Source: Metaphire vulgaris
Taxonomy: Eukaryota > Annelida > Clitellata > Crassiclitellata > Megascolecidae
DNA: 64,000 bases
Assembly (NCBI GenBank): GCA_018105865.1
Contig: CM030867.1
Location: forward strand, 12,784,458 to 12,848,457
Direction: 5' to 3'
How positions within the stretch are numbered: the first letter of the stretch is position 1; every line of letters starts with the position of its first letter. The position numbers and the translations under genes are program-made. A model generated the notes under the pieces. The model was not told the DNA's origin. It did not search any database and was given only the letters and a program-made list of their open reading frames with translations. Of this stretch, positions 24,301 through 36,254 are shown piece after piece.

Positions 24301-25100
24301 CACTGGGAATAAAGATCAACGGCATAACATATAATATCCTACGGTATGCAGATGACGACAGTAATGTTTGCAGAAAATGAAAAAGATCTACAATTTATAA
24401 TGAACAAATTAACGGATAAAAGCAAAGAATATGAAATGGAAATCAATAGAACAAAGACTAAAACAATGATAATTTAATAAGCAAAGAGGAAGCATAAATT
24501 TATAATAGACAACATCAAAATGGAACAAGTGAGGGAATACAAGTACCTTGGGAGCTACATAACAGGAGATGGATGATGCACCAGAGACATAAATGCCAAA
24601 ATAGCCATGGCCAAAGACATATTTTGGAGACAAAAGGATTTATTAAGAAGGAACCTGAATCTTAAATTGAAACTACGAATATTAAAATGCTAGGTATGTT
24701 CGACATTCATGTATGCATGCTGGACACTAAAGAGAAAATAATGGCATTTGAGATGTGGTGCTTTAGAAGAATTTTCAAGATCAGTTGGCAGGAAAAAACA
24801 GCAAACGAGGAAGTACTAATGAGAATAGGAGAAAAAAGAAATTTATTAACAGAAATAATAAAGTGGAAAATACAATTCGCTGGACACATCATGCGAGGTT
24901 CATGCACAGAACAGGCCAAAATATTCTTGGAGGCAAATACGAGGAAAATCCAACCAAAGGAAGGTCACGTAAAGAGTGGCTGGTGAAGATTAGAATGAAC
25001 TATGGATAAATGAAAAGATGTGCCGAAGACAGGAATCAATGGGGACAATTTCTTAAGTGTCGACCTTCAAAGTGAAGAAGACACATAAAGAAGAAGAAAC
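24300..25100 (+). mobile_element. Decayed LINE with YADD motif
   Basis: RYADDDSNV places the catalytic YADD at 24345-24356. Further on, a readable stretch at 24687-24986 has FEMWCFRRIFKISWQEKTAN and KWKIQFAGHIMRG, the usual C-terminal blocks. A short GAAGAAG-rich tail at 25060-25100 looks like the element's 3' end. Several stops and shifts separate the blocks. Confidence 0.85.
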
Positions 25101-25177
25101 AATGGTGCGTGGTTCTCACAATATTTCCAGTCAGTGTGTTAAAGCTTTTGGCTTTTTAACCCAGAGGGGTAGGTCGA

Positions 25178-25642
25178 GTGCACGAAAGTTTTAAGAAAAA
25201 TGTAAGGTCAGCATTTTCAAATGATCCTCATGCAGATCTGAGCGACTGATACACAATCCTCACCGATTTGTCGGTCGGGCGAGAATGTATTTCTGCTGTG
25301 CAGATTTGCATGTGGCTTGTCCAACGGGTCGGACAGACAGGATTGTATTTCTGTCGCGCAGATTTGCATGTGGCTCGTTTGGCGTGTTGGACGAGATTTG
25401 TATATCCGCTGCTGTGCGGAATTGCATGTGGCTCGTGCCAGCTAGTTAAATGAGATTGCATCTCTGTCGCACGGATTTGCATACTGTTTGGTTGATTTGT
25501 TGAACAAGATTGTATTTCTGTACGGCGGATTTGCATTCTGCTCGTTTGGTGAGTTGGGCAGGATTGTATATCCGTCATGCAGATCTGCTTGAGGATCGTT
25601 TGACAGTGCTTACTTTGAATTTTTCTTAAAACTTTTGTGCGC
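25178..25642. mobile_element. Fold-back element with long inverted ends and internal tandem repeats
   Basis: About 62-bp terminal inverted repeats: the left end starts GTGCACGAAAGTTTTAAGAA and the right end, reversed, GCGCACAAAAGTTTTAAGAA. The similarity continues inward through GAGGATC(A/G)TTTGA to CAGATCTGC. The middle has about six tandem units of 54-58 bp. Four carry an exact ATTTGCAT octamer (25304, 25362, 25475, 25529). No target duplication was evident. The minus-strand open frame across it is only the repeat read through. Confidence 0.85.
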
Positions 25643-25960
25643 ATTTTCCAACATGGAGAATGGGCCTCAAGCCTCTGAAATACAGATCATGCCTCTTTCA
25701 TGCTGCATCTCAATCAATTGCTGTGGAATCAGATGACTTGAAATTTGATTGTTGATGGGATCTGTTGCTGTTGATCTGAAAATGAGAAAAATAGAGAGCA
25801 AAAGGGAGGGGGAAAAACAAAGGAAGACATCACAGTTTCAGCAACCAACACGGAGAATGGGCCTCAAGCCTATGAAATACAGATCAAGCCTCTTTCACAC
25901 TGCAACTCAGTCACTGTGGAATCAGATGGCTTTAAATTGATGGATCTGTAGTCAGGCAAC
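25643..25960. repeat. Direct repeat of about 105 bp
   Basis: The sequence around GGAGAATGGGCCTCAAGCCT at 25654 recurs at 25851. Both copies run on through AAATACAGATCA, GCCTCTTTCA and GTGGAATCAGATG to GGATCTGT. The copies are about 197 bases apart. The first copy touches the fold-back element. Confidence 0.85.
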
Positions 25961-28890
25961 AGATTACCTACCAAAACCATTTTTTGTGCTAATGAAAGAG
26001 CAGATGATTGGTTTCCATCAATTTTTCTTCTGGACATGATTTGCAACATATTCATTTAATTAATGGATAATTATCATTTAGTTAACAAATTAACCCTATA
26101 TTTGCGACAAGTGCTGTAATTGACTCACCGAAAATGGCGCAACCCATTTTGGATGCAACTATGGAATCTATTGCTGACTTCCTGAAGGTTGTGTGCGTTC
26201 AAAGAAAGCAGTTTCATTTGCAACAGTACGTTTCTCAGGTGTAATCAGAGGAGTGTAAATTCGGCCATTTTGGCTTGTGGCTCCACTGCTGTGAAGAACT
26301 CTGCCCGACACATTATTTATGATGACCTACAATTGAAGTGTGTGAAGAAAGAAGATATAAATAAAATATAAAGGTTGCAGGATCTATTGACTCACATGTA
26401 TTGTTTATTTCATATTCAGACTGTTGATGTGGACTGTTTTAATCAACATGTTGTTTCAGCTATCACCCCCTACAAGGAAACCTTTAGAGGCTCTGAAGGT
26501 ATTTGACAACTGAATTGCACTGAGAGAAATATGTTGGTGTTTGCAATTGACTATTTGCGTGTGTTTGTGAGAAAACTATTGGACTAACAAAGTGATTCTC
26601 CCGCCAGAGTCTTGATCGGTCCAGAGTCGCTTGGTCAGCAAAATTCACCACCTATGTGATATATTCTGTTTCCTCATCTGTTGGGCTCAAACAGCACCGC
26701 TGTTCCACCGGTAAGTTTATATCAGTCGTTCTTTCACAATTGATTTTATGTGATGGTGTTTATTCTTGTTGATTTAGTTCAATCAAATTCATTAATTTTC
26801 TATTGATACAACTCTTGGAATCATCATATCTGTTTACTTTGTGTTAAAATTGTTTTGTTATGAATTATGATAGCTTTATGTATTAATTGCAATTAATCAA
26901 TAACGTCTTAAATGTCCTTGGATGACTTTCAGGTTTCCATGCACCTGATTAGATGATGTATGACATCATTAGGCAGCAGGTTCTATGGGATTTCCTTCTC
27001 ACACCACTGGTGCTTGAAGAAATGTACTGGCTCTATACGAGAGTCATTGCTTCTTAAGGAAATGCTCAACATGTGTAAATGGTCATCATGTCAGTAATAA
27101 TTCTGTTACTTTTGACTGATGTTGACTTGAATAAGATTAGCTTTTGATTTTTACATAAAGTCAGAAATATTATAATTTTGTGTTGCAGCTGCAGGGAGAA
27201 ACTTCTGTCTGTGGATATTTGCCAAATAAAAGGTGATTCAGTCTCATTCATGTGTGGAGAATTTGAACATATTTCTATAAGCAACTGTAAGTAATTGACT
27301 TTTTTGTTATGATCAACATTCAGAGTAGCTATACATGCCGTAATAATGCTGATAATTATGTACTTTTGTAGCAGCTGTTTTAATACTCAAAAGAAAATGA
27401 TTGACGTCAGAATCCTTCCACAAAACATCAGGTCACTTCGAAGGACTGAAACTCTGCTGATCTTGATTTAAGTCTTAAATATCAAGATTGCTTGACTTTG
27501 GTGTTCTACTGGAAGCCAGTCAGGCAACACCAAATAAAGCCATTTAGACAATGCGAATTAAGCAGAAATTTTGTCTAGAATCTGTGTATGCTAATGGTCA
27601 TTTTTAATTATAATTATTCAACCACCTGCATTATTTGTTAGATTTTCTGTTGATGTCTACCAAAAAGAAAACCTGGTTCCACAAATTATGATAAAGCAGA
27701 ATGAGGTGTTGGATGTGGATTAGATATTATAATGCTTGGTCATACTTGTTAACTTCTTAACTGGGTGCCCCGAGTAACGTTTGTCCATTTTACATTGAGT
27801 TACAAATAGTTGCCCAGTTGAGGGGTGAATGACTTTGGTGGCCATTTCCTTGTTGTTAAATTATGCGGTCGGATAAACCATGTGATTGAATTTTAGAAAT
27901 GTTTGTTGATATTTCAGGAGTGAATTTGTAATTTGGCATTGACTTAAGGTCAACAAAATCTTCAGACTCGTCCCTTGCTTCCTGATATCATCTGGAGATT
28001 TTGTTCTGCAGCAAAAGCCAGCAGCTGTTTTCAATGGGAGCCAAGGGATTGCCAAAAGCTTATCGATGTGATACTGATACTCAGGTGGGTTGACATTTGT
28101 CACTGCCAGTGAAAAACTGAAAATTTAATTACTAGGACTTTATTTATACTTAGGCTGTCTGTGATTCAATGGTTTAGGTTTTGCTTGGCAGAATTTTGAA
28201 AAAAGTTTATCATCATCAGAGTTGTAACTGTGATGTTCTTTTGTTATTGCTGCTTGCCTGTCTTTGTTGTTATCTGTTTGCTTTCTGAATAGCTATTATT
28301 TTGGTAGTCATTTACTGTTCAGTCTGTCAGGAATTTGTCATCTGATTCATTCTACCGACACTTTGTGGTCTCTCGGCCGCATCTAAAAGTTCGGAAGTAG
28401 TCATGGTTACTATGATTAGTTACTGTTTTGAGTACGGTAAGTGGAGTAACTAGTTAGTCATCCAAGAGTAACTAACTATTGTCATTAACTATTTACAATA
28501 TTTAGTAACTAGTAATGCAAGTTACTAGTTACCATATCTAGTTACTGTTATTGCATTTCAAACGTTTATATAATACAACTGACTGAGTTACTGCATTAAC
28601 AACAACTTACATACCGGAACACCAGGCGTTCATCCTGTTTCACATGACTGGCAACCACAGATCGCACTGCCACCAACATGCTCTAGCCTCTGGTACTTTA
28701 CTTATGACATAAACTCCATGTTGTATTTGAGCAATAATAAAAGCAGTAAACAGTTTTGAATATAACTTTAAACTGGTTAATAATAATGTTAGGGTTAATA
28801 ATAATGAACATCAATCTGGTCAGGGCAGCTTATTACACCATGCAGAACTTTGAGTTTTGCTAGATGAGCTTGATGAACAATGAGTTTGGG
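25961..28890. other. Intergenic stretch without a supported gene
   Basis: I looked for coding exons and C/D-box RNA patterns and found nothing firm. A short frame starting MAQPILDATMESIADFLK at 26134 ends at a donor-like GTTGTG but has no partner exon. 28414-28600 is dense in variants of AGTTACTAGTTA, a low-complexity motif cluster. Confidence 0.5.
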
Positions 28891-28893
28891 CAG

Positions 28894-29699
28894 GGATTAC
28901 CTGGTCTACCAGGAGGGCAAGGTCAGACTGGGGAAACAGGAGGTTAGTGAGTTCATGTTATGAGTCAGTTATTTTTATTTTGGAACTGTGACAGAATTTG
29001 TACAACTTGATTACTAATATATTGGGTGGTATGCAGTTCATGACACATTTAACACATTCAGTGCCTCAGATGTATATGTACATCCTATGTAGTAATGGTC
29101 TGTAACACAATTAGACTATTATTGTGTGGCATAAATATACAGTATGTAGAGGTGACTTGTGGCAAATGGTGTGAGACATTTCAACATAGCCACTTATTCT
29201 TCCTGACAGAGGAGCAGAAGGACGATATAGGGCAGTACACAACTGACCTTGTCTGCTCTAACCCAAGCCCTAACCGATGCATTAACTTACTAAAAGTTCT
29301 ATGGTACTTGGGCATTTCTTAGCAACGGAAGCCCTTGAGTTTGCTTTGATAAATACAGATGAAAATTTTTCACAATTGGATAATTTTACTATTTATAATA
29401 TGCATGACAGTTTTTCAATGTGTTATGTTGTTTTATTGTGTCTTGCTTTTTTATACTGTGGTAAATTTTGAAATTTTCCATTTTCTACATGTTCTTTAGC
29501 CCAGACAGAGAAATTTGCCAGGCGCTTAATATGTTTTGTTAATTGATGCTGATCTCAATTGACAGGAGTACAGCCAAAGTTTTTAATTTAGCATTTGTCA
29601 CTAACTGCTTTCTTTTATGGTCAACCAGGCAAGGATGGTGTCCTTGACCAACAGGTCCTCCTGGCAATGCTGGAGAAAGTGGCAGGACTGGAGCATCTG
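28894..29699 (+). pseudogene. Two orphan collagen triple-helix exons
   Basis: Exon at 28894-28942 (49 nt) reads GLPGLPGGQGQTGETG, then a glycine codon split across the intron. Exon at 29629-29699 (71 nt) starts by completing that glycine, reads GKDGVL, then after a one-base shift reads TGPPGNAGESGRTGAS and again ends in a split glycine. Gly-X-Y periodicity, AG/GT borders and split-glycine phase identify collagen exons. The second should be 72 nt, so one base is missing. No other collagen exon was found nearby. It is either a relic of a longer gene or a captured piece. Confidence 0.75.
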
Positions 29700-30860
29700 G
29701 TGAAGCACGACCAATTTTAACCAGATTTTGGTGTTAAAGGTGGAAGTAGTCCAAATCAAAAGATAGTAATACTGTACTTGATTTCTGGCTTCTTATTTTG
29801 CACTTGGCATTAGTTCAGATGTGGATGGTGCGGGGCTGTCGTTGATCTACCGAGTCGCTGATTGAGGGAAGAGCAGTGAAACCAGTTTCTTCTTTCTTAT
29901 CCCAGCTTCGACCTCACTCTCGACTATTCTACAGGCTGAATCCATCCTCCATGCACACACACACACTCATTACGAAAAACAACCAGACGTCAAACCTCTA
30001 CTTGTGTCATTTTTTACATCGAAATTTCAAAATGTCTGAATTGTGAGGTTTTAAAATGTAAATTGGCCTTTTTTATTGCTGATTCATGTACCTTGGACTA
30101 TTGAAGAAGATTTAGCTCCTATGTCCCTCTCAAATTTGGTGGCTAACTGTAAGAGTCCAAAATCCAAGATGGCCGCCAATGGATATAATATATGCCGAAA
30201 GATTAAACTAAATAACTTGAAAACTTTTGATCAAATATGCACGGTGGTTAGCAATAATACTATAAGATGGTTATGTCAAATTTTTGGTAAATACTTTTCA
30301 AAAAGGTTGCCGTCCGCCATTAGCGTAGCGGCGGGGGCACGTGCCCACCCTACCTTAGCCTGACTGGGTCATGGGAATCGTGCAAATCCGGGGAGAAAGT
30401 TCATACCCTATCCCCCTTCAGTAACTTGAGCATCTTGGCTATCTTGCCATGCTGATTGGCGCTACTTGCCGTTGACAGCGTGTCTATATTTTAGAGCTTC
30501 TCGGATGCTGTGATGAGCAAAAAGGTAATCCTTGTTTGGGTGTCACCCCTAGATGGTGTCACCCGGTGCGGTCCGCACCCCCTCTTGACGCTACTGCTGT
30601 TTAATGCTTGTCGCGTACATGGTTGTAGCATAGGCCTAGATTACCGGTAGTTAGTCGTAGGCTCGAAGTAGGTCACTATTATACCACCAGCTGCAGTATG
30701 ATGTCTTATAAATTAGGCCTGTGCAATTGCGGTGAATTTGCTAACGCTAAATTCGTAATTTGCTAACATCAGGAAAAAAAGCACCGACTGAAATATTTCA
30801 GTTGACACATTTACTACGTCATGGACCAAATCAGCCATCTGACGGACTTAACACTGTTGT
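29700..30860. repeat. Intergenic repeats
   Basis: 30060-30170 (TTTTATTGCTGATTCATGTA and onward) recurs in diverged form at 38038-38130. 30310-30602 is bounded by CATTAGCGTAGC and GACGCTACTGCTG and looks like another MITE, without a clear target duplication. No genes were seen. Confidence 0.5.
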
Positions 30861-31230
30861 TATTGGTAAGAGAGCTTTTTCTATTTTTGGGCCTAAAACC
30901 TGGAACTCTCTAGTCCGTCTTTCTCTCTCTGACTGATCTCTGAAATGACCTGGATCTTTTGCGGATGGATTTTGAAGTACAGTACCGTAGATTGGTACCC
31001 TTGGCTATTAGAACTAGTCAGTGGCGGCAACACCGGGGGGCCAGAGGGGCCCGTGCCCCCCTATTGAGTGCCTGCCCCCAGTTGGGACCCTATACTTAAT
31101 GCTACATACATTAAACAACAAATGTTTGGCCCCCCATGATTAGAAGTTGCCACCCTAACGGTCCCCCCACTTGCCAAATCCTAGAGCCGCCACTGGAACT
31201 AGTGCTATAGAAGTGCATTATTATTATGTT
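30861..31230 (+). mobile_element. LINE 3' end split by a hAT MITE
   Basis: 30861-30930 reads GKRAFSIFGPKTWNSLVRLS, the extreme C-terminus of a LINE. It is followed by a 3' UTR (GGATCTTTTGCGGATGGATT) that recurs at 36298 and 42208. The UTR is interrupted at 31018 by the MITE at 31019-31195 and resumes as GTGCTATAGAAGTGCATTAT. The two other copies show the empty site. Confidence 0.85.
31019..31195 (+). mobile_element. hAT MITE of the CAGTGGCGGC family, copy 1
   Basis: 177 bases with ends CAGTGGCGGC and GCCGCCACTG and a perfect 8-bp duplication GAACTAGT (31011-31018 and 31196-31203). Interior hallmarks shared by all copies are GGGACCCTATACTTAATGCT and CTTGCCAAATCCTAGAGCCG. The 8-bp duplication and CAGTGGCG ends point to the hAT superfamily. 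It has no coding capacity. Confidence 0.95.
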
Positions 31231-31435
31231 GGCAGTGACGTTGGTCCAAAGCTTTGATGCATGCAACAGTGGAAATTACATTTTACTTTCATTAAGCCTA
31301 TCTACTGATGGCTTGGTCTTACAGTTTGCTAACTTTTGTGAGCGTAAATTGGAACTTAGATAAACAATTGGCGGCTGAAAACTAACATCGTCAATTTTTG
31401 TGATCAACAAAAATTGTATGCTAAAGCATTAGCGT

Positions 31436-31620
31436 CGCCTCGGGGGGATGGGGACAACTGCACGGTCTGCACCACCACCACCCCCCAACCTGCCCCAGAC
31501 CATCTATCAGATTCGCGCAAATCCGTTGAGAAGTTTTCTGTGGGGGTGAGGGGTGGATAAGGAATCTGATACGCTAGCCCCGTTTGTGTCCTAACCAAAA
31601 ATTCCTGGCGACACCACTGC
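31436..31620. mobile_element. MITE of a second family (GCATTAGCGTCG / CGACACCACTGC ends)
   Basis: Ends are GCATTAGCGTCGCC and GGCGACACCACTGC. The interior includes CAGATTCGCGCAAATCCGTT and GAGAAGTTTTCTGTGGGGGT. An inverted copy with matching ends lies at 39067-39254 and a partial one at 39650-39800. The target duplication is unclear. Confidence 0.75.
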
Positions 31621-31759
31621 GTTCTAGATACAAGAGAAGATGGCCAAAGTTTGCAATAGCGATTGATGTCGATGTACTGAAGTTACTGGACGATGCTAAA
31701 GATAGTCTATCAATATGGTACTTGAAATCGATCTCTAACAAGACGAAGTAAGTTTCAAA

Positions 31760-31932
31760 ATTGCGCTTCAATTTGGCGACCGTTTTTGCTTGTTGGCATG
31801 ACGATGACGTTTTTTTGCTTGTCGAGATTTTTAAAAGTGGTCACGGTCGAAACCAACCCCTCTGCGACTATCAGCCCCAGGCCACCTCGCTCGCCCTGGT
31901 GCCCCTACCTGAAAGTCCTGGCTACGCCACTG
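31760..31932 (-). mobile_element. MITE of a third family (CAGTGGCGTAGCCAGGA end), partial
   Basis: The reverse strand starts at 31932 with CAGTGGCGTAGCCAGGACTT and continues through GGTTTCGACCGTGACCA and GACAAGCAAAAAAACGTC. This matches the copy at 33832-34088. The far end could not be placed. Confidence 0.7.
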
Positions 31933-32085
31933 CCGTCCGCCATATTAGATTTTTCGCATGAGCGATAATAATTATTGTTAACATGAAACAGCGTTTTGTT
32001 AATATATGCAAATTATTAATATAATTCACATTTTTGCACATTTGCGCAATTCTATTACGACATGTGTATTCAATGACGCCGTTAT

Positions 32086-32695
32086 TGCATTGAAATTGGC
32101 AGACATTGATTGCTATAAAAATATATTTCTTAAATGACAACGGTATTTTTTCTATGTCTTTTGTATGTGGACCTCTAGTCGCTTAGGCCTATAACTTTTG
32201 ATATCTTGGAAGGAACTACTAAATCTTTGAGTTAGCCTATATAATCTTTTGAGTTATATGGTCCAGAATTACCCTCTACCAGTGGCGGCTCTAGGATTTG
32301 GCAAGTGGGGGGCCGTTAGGTGGCAACTTCTAATCATGGGGGCCAACCATTTGTTGTTTAATTTGTGTAGCATTAAGTATAGGGTCCCAACTGGGGGCGA
32401 GGCACTCAATAGGGGCACGGGCTCCACTGCCCCTCCCCCGGTGGATCCGCCACTGCCCTCTAATGAAATTGGCAGAAATTGATTGCTTTAATAATCTATT
32501 TCTTATGACAATGGTATTTGTTCTATGTCGTTTTGTCTGTGGACCTCTAGTCGCTTAGGCCTATAACTTTCGATATCTTGGAAGGAGTGACTAAATCTTT
32601 GAGTTATGTGGTCCAGAGGACTAGTACCCTCTACTGAAATTGAAAGAAATTGATTGGTATTAAAATATATTTCTTAATTTCTTATGACAATGGTA
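32086..32695. repeat. Direct repeat of about 185 bp with a MITE at the junction
   Basis: Unit 1 (32086-32279) and unit 2 (32456-32640) share GGACCTCTAGTCGCTTAGGC, CTATAACTTT and GATATCTTGGAAGGA; a third partial unit follows. The MITE at 32280-32455 sits between units. The junction after unit 2 (ACCCTCTACTGAAATTG) shows the empty site. The start of this repeat (32000-32090) recurs at 38135-38240. Confidence 0.85.
32280..32455 (-). mobile_element. hAT MITE of the CAGTGGCGGC family, copy 2 (inverted)
   Basis: Same family as 31019-31195 in the opposite orientation. Ends CAGTGGCGGC and TCCGCCACTG; flanks CCCTCTAC and CCCTCTAA (7 of 8). Confidence 0.93.
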
Positions 32696-33404
32696 TTTTT
32701 CTCTGAGAGGCGGCTGGACAGAAAGCCATAAAACGGTCAACCGTTGCAACCCCCGTGGACTGGCCGGCCGAGGCTGAGGAGAATAGTTGGACAGGACAGA
32801 TATCCCCGCTCCGGCTTCGGCGGGGATACGCACGGTCAAGCCATAGCCGAGCGGCTGGACCCTGTAGCCTACCTGTGGATGACAGCGTGAATCTCTATCG
32901 ATGGATGCGTGGATGCTTTTGGCTAGAAGACTGGGTCGGCCAGAGGAAAGACGGTTGCTATGGTGACCGTCATTATAATATATGCAGATGAGGACCACGA
33001 CCCCTCTGCAGGGCTGCTCTGATTCTCAGAAAGGGAGGGGCAGGATCGCCGGTTGGCCGGTGACTAGAGAGGTAGGTGTAATTGTATGTGGGAATGTATG
33101 CGTGTGTCAGTTTAAATACACATAGATGCCCATGGAAGATTGTAGAGTAGCCAACGGTCAATGTATGTGTGTGTGTGCGCGTGCGAGTCAGTTTGCATGT
33201 CCTTTTGAATGTATGTGTATTATGTAATATTAAGGAAAGGAAGACAAAGAAAAGTGGCTTTGGGTTGAGACGAGAGAAGAGAGATTCATTCGGATTTTCG
33301 AAATCTGGACGCGAGAAGAGTTGGTCGAAAGAAGAGGAATCTTGCGGCGACGTAACGGAAGAGGAGAAATGGACGCCGAATCGTGTGACAGAAAGCTGTT
33401 AGGA
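32696..33404. other. GC-richer region of unknown nature
   Basis: 32700-33070 is unusually GC-rich for this window and contains an inverted pair around CCCCGCTCCGGCTTCGGCGG. 33160-33220 is GT-rich, and 33240-33400 is purine-rich and could encode charged peptides in several frames. No homology is recognised. It may be internal or long-terminal sequence of an element. Confidence 0.35.
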
Positions 33405-34884
33405 CACCGGTTCCCAAACTGTGGTCCGCGCGCGGACCGCAGGGGGTCCGCGAAGGATATGGCGGGGATCCGCGAGAGCCTCCCAAAATATTTTGTAGCT
33501 CTTCATAGTTTTAGCATTAGCAGTCTCTGTTCCCAAATAATTCTGTGTGCCTGTTAAACCACCAATAACAATAGTACCTATTATAAATCCTAAGATATAA
33601 TATACTAAAGCCACCTAATAATAGGCCTATCTAGATATAGGTCTACACCGCCAGCCGGAGTATAATAATAGCTGTAAAAGGGGAATCCAAGGAGACCTCG
33701 CGAGAGCGTGCGAGAGGGCCCAGCAGACGACATCAATTAATTTTATTTAAAGTCTTTATTGAGAACGCTATTCATAACAGATTTTGTTTCATTTAAGAAA
33801 TATTTCGCTCTCGTATTGGTGCTTAGCCAGTCAGTGGCGTAGCCAGGATTTCCGGAATGGGGTGGTTTCGATCGTGACCAAACTTTGCAAACTTTTTCTT
33901 ATTTTTCCTTTTTAGAGCTGACAAGCAAGAAAAAATCGTCGTCTTCGTATTCTTTCTAATTTTGTCTATTTTTTTATAGCACTTAGAAATTTTTCAATCG
34001 GCAGCCAGCCAAGGGGGTTTTCAAAATCGCGTCCGAAAATGAAAACTGTATGGAAAAGCATGTGAAAAAATTTTTGCCCACGCCACTGTATAGTCAGTTA
34101 CCAGCCGCCTGGCCTGGAGAAATAAAAAAGAAATGAACGGCGTGTCAGTAATTATTTTCATATAATTCTGACAACAAATTCCCTTGGTCGCCACCAGACC
34201 CCTAGAGCTGCCTCTATCAATCACAAGCAAAGACCACCAGACATCAGCAACAATCAGAAATAATAGTGAAGTACAGAGCATCACCCGCTATTCAGGGTTA
34301 TAGAGTTTAAGCCATAATTGCTAACAGACGAATTGAGAATATTTTAAACAAACAGTAAACACGTGAAAAGCACAAATAAAATCCTCGCATGATTTTAGTC
34401 TCAGCCATATTAAATATAAGTAAACAAAACTGAAAAAGGAAGTATATAGATCGAGACTTTTCGTTGAAATTAACTCGCGTGCGTGCGTGCTTGTCAAAAT
34501 ACAATAAAGAATTGACAGTGGGTGCAAAACCGCAAGCACATATATCTCATTGATAGTAATTAATCATATTTAAGACAATTTGACGAAGTAGCTGATTCTG
34601 AGGGAAAGCGTGTTCAATCTGTCAGTAATGTGGCAACGTTTATTTCGTGTTTAATTGTACAAGCAGGGCACGATTTGTAGAGGGAAGAGGGGAATCTCTC
34701 CCCACTGCCCAACTGCATCCCCCCACCACTACATCCTCCGCACCGCTACCACCCAACATGGAAAATGTATACTGTATACTGTATGTCTAATTTTTAGTAA
34801 CGTTTTTTCAAAATTTTCAGCGGACCACTAGACCCACTCTCGCGGACCAATTTTGGTCCGCGGACCACGGGTTGAGAACCACTG
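33405..34884. mobile_element. Larger hAT-like element with a nested MITE
   Basis: The left end CACCGGTTCCCAAACTGTGG mirrors the right end, which reversed reads CAGTGGTTCTCAACCCGTGG; both continue into GGTCCGCG. Flanks TGTTAGGA and TTTTAGAT match at 5 of 8, so the target duplication is weak. It contains the MITE at 33832-34088 and a relative of the MITE at 22570 (34665-34760). No transposase was readable. Confidence 0.65.
33832..34088 (+). mobile_element. MITE of the CAGTGGCGTAGCCAGGA family
   Basis: 257 bases with ends CAGTGGCGTAGCCAGGATTT and CCCACGCCACTG. The left flank TAGCCAGT resembles TAGTCAGT found two bases past the right end. It is nested in the larger hAT-like element. Confidence 0.75.
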
Positions 34885-35585
34885 TTTTAGATTATCACAA
34901 TACCTTGTTTTTTAAAATTTCTATGCGTTTATCTATGGTTTAATTTCCGTAAAATTATTTTTATTTAATTCAATGTATTTTAATCTCAATCGCCGGCTTC
35001 GCCCATGGAGTTATTATTAGAGGAGACGGCATTACGTCATTTCTAACCAGGCTGCGTGAAGCCAGTAGCGCGTAGGCTAAAAATAGCACCTCCATTGTTA
35101 GCGGCCATTGTGGTTGAATCGGACGTGGGGGTAACTGAAAGTTGACAGTTGATGACAAGGGGGAGGGCAGTGTTATTTCTAGAATTTTGAATTTGGGGGA
35201 TGGTGGTGACGAGAAAATCGGGGGGAGGGTGTCGGAATTTTTAAGTCTCTCCCCGGAAAAAGGCTGACAAAAAAGGTCATCCGACAATAAAGTTTGGGAG
35301 AAGGGGTGTCCTCCATTGGGGGAGGGGTGTTCAGAGCTAATTAGTATCCATTTTGCATTGTCACATTACCAAATTTTTGGGGGTGTCGACCTCAAATGGG
35401 GGTGGTGGTGTTGAGGGGTGTTAGGAGGGTGTAAAATATCCCTGGGAGGGGGTCGAAAATTGTCCAAAATTGTTGACATAATTAATGGACAACCCCAATG
35501 CCTTATTGAAAACACGATTAATGTCATCCAATAGGCTGTCCACTTGCTATTTTCAAACACAAATTTTGAACAATAGCATCTTAAT

Positions 35586-35926
35586 CAGTGGCGGCTCCAC
35601 AGGGGCCCCCTTGGTGCCTTGGAGAGTGTCTGGCCTCCCAGTGGCCCCTGTTGGGACCCTATACTTAATACTACATACCCGACAACAAACGGTAGGCCCC
35701 ATGGTTAGAAGCTGCCACCCCAACGGCCCCCACTTGCCAAATCCTAGAGCCGCCACTGGGCCTAGGGTGGGTCCGTGCCCCCTATTGAGTGCCTGGCCCC
35801 CAGTGGCCACCATGTTGGAACCCTATACTTAATACTACATACCTAACAACAAGCGGTAGGACCCCCTGATTAGAAGTTGCCACCCCAACACCCCCTACCA
35901 CTTGCCAAATGCTGGAGCCTCCACTG
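35586..35926 (+). mobile_element. Compound hAT MITE (two CAGTGGCGGC units in tandem), copy 3
   Basis: The first unit runs 35586-35758 with both ends present. The second, lacking its left end, runs to 35926. The pair as a whole is flanked by ATCTTAAT and ATCTGAAT (7 of 8), so both units probably moved as one block. The interior has the family hallmark GGGACCCTATACTTAATACT twice. Confidence 0.88.
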
Positions 35927-36254
35927 ATCTGAATCTCCATTTTCATTACATACTAATAAAAAGTTCTTAGATCATTGATAAAACATATCCGCAGCTATTC
36001 CCCATGGCTCAGCTGATGATTTTTTGGGTCTACCAATGTGGCTGCCGTTTGGGAATTTCCCAAATAGTTGGCTTCAGCCAAATGACGTAATGCCGTCTCC
36101 TCTAATAATAACTCCATGGCTTCGCCGCTCACCTTTCTAGCGCTTTTTATACTCGCGCTAGATAATTTGCGCTAGTTTGCGTTAATTGCGCTAATTTGCG
36201 ATAGTTTTATCAATTTGCGCTAGATAATTTATCTGGATTTAAGTTTTGACTTCA

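Noticed and set aside
25228..25644. CRISPR-like regular repeats and a 138-codon frame
   Set aside because: The genome is animal; units are contiguous and diverged, with no unique spacers, and lie inside a fold-back element.
25961..28890. A snoRNA host gene (several TGATGA/CTGA-like pairs)
   Set aside because: Boxes were scattered without terminal stems or proper spacing; no candidate was convincing by eye.
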